From: CAZQLE01 sp964593905 | GTDB taxonomy: Bacteria; Chloroflexota; Anaerolineae; Anaerolineales; Anaerolineaceae | Reading direction: 5' to 3' | Length of the DNA: 7,359 bases | Assembly: GCA_964593905.1 (NCBI GenBank) | Contig: CAZQLE010000193.1 | Span: forward strand, 1-7,359 | Shown: positions 5,518 to 7,359 of the stretch, one piece after another | Layout: each line of letters starts with the position of its first letter | How positions within the stretch are numbered: position 1 is the first letter of the stretch | Position numbers and translations under genes: made by a program | Notes under the pieces: model-generated | Seen by the model: only the letters and a program-made list of their open reading frames with translations | Told to the model about the DNA's origin: nothing | Databases searched by the model: none

Positions 5518-6048
5518 ATGGCAGATGCAAAGCCGCCCATTGAACAGGATGAAAAAAGTGGGGCTGTAATTGTTTATCTGGATCATGCCATTTGTTTTGG
5601 TGAGGTCATCGTAAAAAAAGCCGTTCGAATCAGCACCTGGCTGCGCACAAATTCAGCCCCCGACAATTTTTGCGTTTATAACGCCCGCATCATCAATACC
5701 CAGAGCGCATCCAGCCACCCGCTGGTATTTTCTCACACTTACATTTATACCCATAATGTTTTAGGGTTTCATCTCGCCCCACCGGCTTTTGACCCACCCG
5801 ATTATGACTCCACCGAAAAAAATCGGGTTATGGTGCCGGTTCAGGTTTCTCTGGGAAGCCTTCACATCCAGGGTCATTTTCGCATGGCCGCCTCGGCCAA
5901 TGTGGGAAAGTTTTTGGAAGTAAACCGCGAAATGTTTTCCAGTTTATATGATGCGGTTATTACCTGTCCTTCCATTCCCGCCATGGGTGCAATCCGGGTT
6001 CCCAATTTGATCGTCCGGCAGGCAAACTGCATGTTCTCATTAACCTGA
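5518..6048 (+). CDS. Unrecognised protein with two diverged copies of one domain
   Basis: A 176-residue protein with no signal peptide or TM segment, probably cytosolic. I do not recognise the family by name. It appears to consist of two tandem copies of an alpha/beta domain, about residues 17-87 and 108-176, joined by a Pro/Asp-rich linker (88-104). Aligned at an offset of 89-91 residues, the copies share a first strand pair (VIVYLDHAICFGE with VQVSLGSLHIQGH, Gly28 with Gly119), an amphipathic helix ending in W/F-L-x-x-N (41-45 with 132-136), Y-N/D-A-x-I (54-58 with 144-148), and a last strand ending in F-x-L (84-86 with 173-175). The pattern recalls small lineage-specific DUF domains, but that is memory, not a search. 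The gene has a very strong ribosome binding site, sits alone after a terminator, and is followed after 25 nt by another unrecognised gene. Confidence 0.8.
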   Translation: MADAKPPIEQDEKSGAVIVYLDHAICFGEVIVKKAVRISTWLRTNSAPDNFCVYNARIINTQSASSHPLVFSHTYIYTHNVLGFHLAPPAFDPPDYDSTEKNRVMVPVQVSLGSLHIQGHFRMAASANVGKFLEVNREMFSSLYDAVITCPSIPAMGAIRVPNLIVRQANCMFSLT

Positions 6049-6073
6049 TTTCCCTATTAAAGTAGAAAACCAG

Positions 6074-7018
6074 ATGATGAATGAAAATTCCTCTTCACAG
6101 CATGACCAGGCCAGAAAAGCGCTTCAGGCAGGCAATAAAAAAAGCGCCGCACAGCTATTGCATCAGCTCCTAAAACAAGATATTACCGATCAGACCGCCT
6201 GGGCGTTGCTGCACCAGGCGCTGGCAGCCCAGGTGCCTTTTAAAGAATTTCAGACCAGCTTTGCTCAAAAATATTATCCCGATCAGGCCTTTTTATTGAC
6301 CTTCAGCCAGACAGAAGAGTCATCCTCACCCTTTTTGGATACCCCTCCCGCAGCCAAAGCCCAGGACCCGTTTACGAATGACACCCGCAGCCCCTTTAGC
6401 GCCCCCGATGCCATTCCTCCGGCCTTTGGCCCCGACCCGGATGCAGCCTTCCCTTCAAATTCACCGTTTAATGGCCCAACGCCGACCAGCGAAGCACTCT
6501 ATACCGGACCCATGGACCCTCCTCCGGCAATGAACGAGCCATCCAAAGAGGAATGGGAAATTGACAAAAATGAGCCCGCCCCGGTTCCGGGCGCCACGTT
6601 TTCACCGCGCAGCAAGAAGAAGGAACGCTCGCGGGGCGGGTGTTTAACAGCCTATCTGATTCTTAGCATCATCTCGGGGGTGACAGGCATTCTAGCCACC
6701 CTGTTTGTGCTGGCAATGCTGCCCTGGTTTAAGGAACAAATTGTTCTGGCTGCCAAAGAAGCACCCCAGTTACTGGTTTTAAATCAGTTCTCAAGCGCGA
6801 TATTTATCGGCATTCTGGCCTATGCAATTTTGCAGCTGGTTGTTTTCATTGGCATCTGGCAATGGAAAAGCTGGGCCTTATACAGCTTTGTCGGGTTGGC
6901 ACTGGTTGGTTTCTTCTTCCAGATCATTTATTCAGATCTCACCAGTGCATTCTGCGGGCTGACATCGCCGGTTTTGCTGTTTATTCTGGCCTTTCGTCAA
7001 TGGGATGACTTTGATTAA
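6074..7018 (+). CDS. TPR-like, Pro-rich-linker membrane protein of unknown function
   Basis: A 314-residue protein in three parts. Residues about 8-75 are helical and TPR-like (ARKALQAGNKKSAAQLL, then a second helix pair with TAWALL). Residues about 81-180 form a Pro/Asp/Ser-rich, probably disordered linker with repeated short motifs SPF (85-87), DPF (98-100), SPF (106-108) and SPF (130-132). After a basic patch KKKERSR (181-187) come four likely TM segments (about 191-216, 240-262, 268-288, 292-308). The positive patch before TM1 predicts the N-terminal part faces the cytoplasm. There is no signal peptide. ATG 6074 is directly followed by a second ATG (6077); no clear Shine-Dalgarno sequence is present, and it starts 25 nt after the previous stop, so it may be co-transcribed with that gene. 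Function is unknown; the architecture suggests a membrane-anchored protein-interaction scaffold. Confidence 0.82.
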   Translation: MMNENSSSQHDQARKALQAGNKKSAAQLLHQLLKQDITDQTAWALLHQALAAQVPFKEFQTSFAQKYYPDQAFLLTFSQTEESSSPFLDTPPAAKAQDPFTNDTRSPFSAPDAIPPAFGPDPDAAFPSNSPFNGPTPTSEALYTGPMDPPPAMNEPSKEEWEIDKNEPAPVPGATFSPRSKKKERSRGGCLTAYLILSIISGVTGILATLFVLAMLPWFKEQIVLAAKEAPQLLVLNQFSSAIFIGILAYAILQLVVFIGIWQWKSWALYSFVGLALVGFFFQIIYSDLTSAFCGLTSPVLLFILAFRQWDDFD

Positions 7019-7082
7019 AATCCATTTTTTATGCAATTCTAATGAAAGCGCGTTATTGTTGGTTTGAAATTATTACCCATCA

Positions 7083-7088
7083 GGGAGG
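7083..7088 (+). promoter_or_regulatory. Ribosome binding site of htpG (GGGAGG)
   Basis: GGGAGG lies 11 nt before ATG 7100. A closer ATG at 7089 overlaps the end of this element and is out of frame with the HtpG sequence, so 7100 is the start. Confidence 0.75.
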
Positions 7089-7099
7089 ATGTCACGATT

Positions 7100-7359
7100 A
7101 TGGTCGATGAATCACATTCAACCGGTCAACCCGTTACGTTTCGAGCCGAAACACGGCAATTGCTTGAAATTCTCATCCACTCGCTGTATACCGAGCGAGA
7201 AGTCTTTTTGCGTGAATTGATCTCGAATGCGTCTGACGCGCTGACCCGGCTCAGCTATGAGATGCTCACCAACCGAGACGTGCTGGATGCCGATACCGAG
7301 CTGGGCATCTGGATCACAACCGATCCCAAAGAAAACACCATCCTGATCAAGGATACCGG
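7100..7359 (+). CDS. htpG: Molecular chaperone HtpG (bacterial Hsp90), N-terminal part, cut by window edge
   Basis: ATP-dependent homodimeric cytosolic chaperone. Eighty-six codons plus two bases are present, covering the beginning of the GHKL-type ATPase domain. Diagnostic segments are FRAETRQLLEILIHSLYTE (residues 14-32) and REVFLRELISNASDALTRL (33-51), which carries the catalytic Glu and the ATP/Mg-binding Asn of the Hsp90 N-box. The window ends inside the next nucleotide-binding motif, after IKDT with the following codon incomplete (GG), as expected for DTGIGM. It lies 81 bp after the preceding gene with no terminator hairpin between, so partial read-through from upstream is possible. The gap shows no CIRCE (HrcA) operator and no promoter that I can assign with confidence. 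Confidence 0.97.
   Translation, partial: MVDESHSTGQPVTFRAETRQLLEILIHSLYTEREVFLRELISNASDALTRLSYEMLTNRDVLDADTELGIWITTDPKENTILIKDT

Noticed and set aside
5489..5569. Short upstream open frame (26 codons) starting at ATG 5489 and overlapping the 5518 gene.
   Set aside because: Its only SD-like sequence (GGGGTGA, 5480-5486) is 2 nt from the ATG, too close, and the strong AGGAGGG is placed for ATG 5518. A leader-peptide role is not excluded but unsupported.
7019..7099. Search for a CIRCE/HrcA operator or a terminator before htpG.
   Set aside because: No TTAGCACTC-N9-GAGTGCTAA-like inverted repeat and no hairpin followed by T; the T run at 7025-7030 has no stem before it.

Overview
The window reads as an ordinary bacterial chromosome segment, most likely from a Chloroflexota (Anaerolineae-like) organism. 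That placement is an inference from protein style, moderate GC, separate short SecD and SecF proteins, and several lineage-restricted-looking proteins; no marker in the window proves it. No transposase, CRISPR array, tRNA, rRNA or phage gene was seen.

Layout: (1) 1-103, minus strand: the 5' part of rpmF (ribosomal protein L32), cut by the window edge, with a Shine-Dalgarno site and a full-consensus sigma-70-type promoter (TTGACA, 18 bp, TATAAT). (2) 104-355: a divergent intergenic region carrying that promoter and, facing the other way, a TATAAT box almost touching the next gene. (3) 356-1015: a class I SAM-dependent methyltransferase. (4) 1064-2844: a two-gene unit, a SpoIIE-type PPM phosphatase whose stop overlaps the start of a two-TM, channel-like protein with a cytoplasmic RCK (TrkA-N/TrkA-C) module. 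The pore loop of this protein lacks the K+ selectivity signature. (5) 2948-5273: secD-secF, the proton-driven accessory subunits of the Sec translocon, with their own promoter and a strong intrinsic terminator after secF. (6) 5341-5517: a non-coding leader with a direct repeat able to form alternative hairpins next to a strong ribosome binding site. (7) 5518-6048: an unrecognised protein made of two diverged copies of one domain. (8) 6074-7018: an unrecognised membrane protein with a TPR-like N-terminus, a Pro-rich linker with repeated (S/D)PF motifs and about four C-terminal TM segments. (9) 7100 to the edge: the N-terminus of htpG (bacterial Hsp90).

The housekeeping genes (rpmF, secDF, htpG) are clear. 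The more interesting material is the phosphatase/RCK pair with its degenerate pore, the apparent leaderless starts at 356 and 1064, the structured leader before 5518, and the two unrecognised proteins between secF and htpG. I see no convincing multi-gene novel defence or metabolic system; the best candidate for an undescribed module is the translationally coupled phosphatase plus non-canonical RCK membrane protein.
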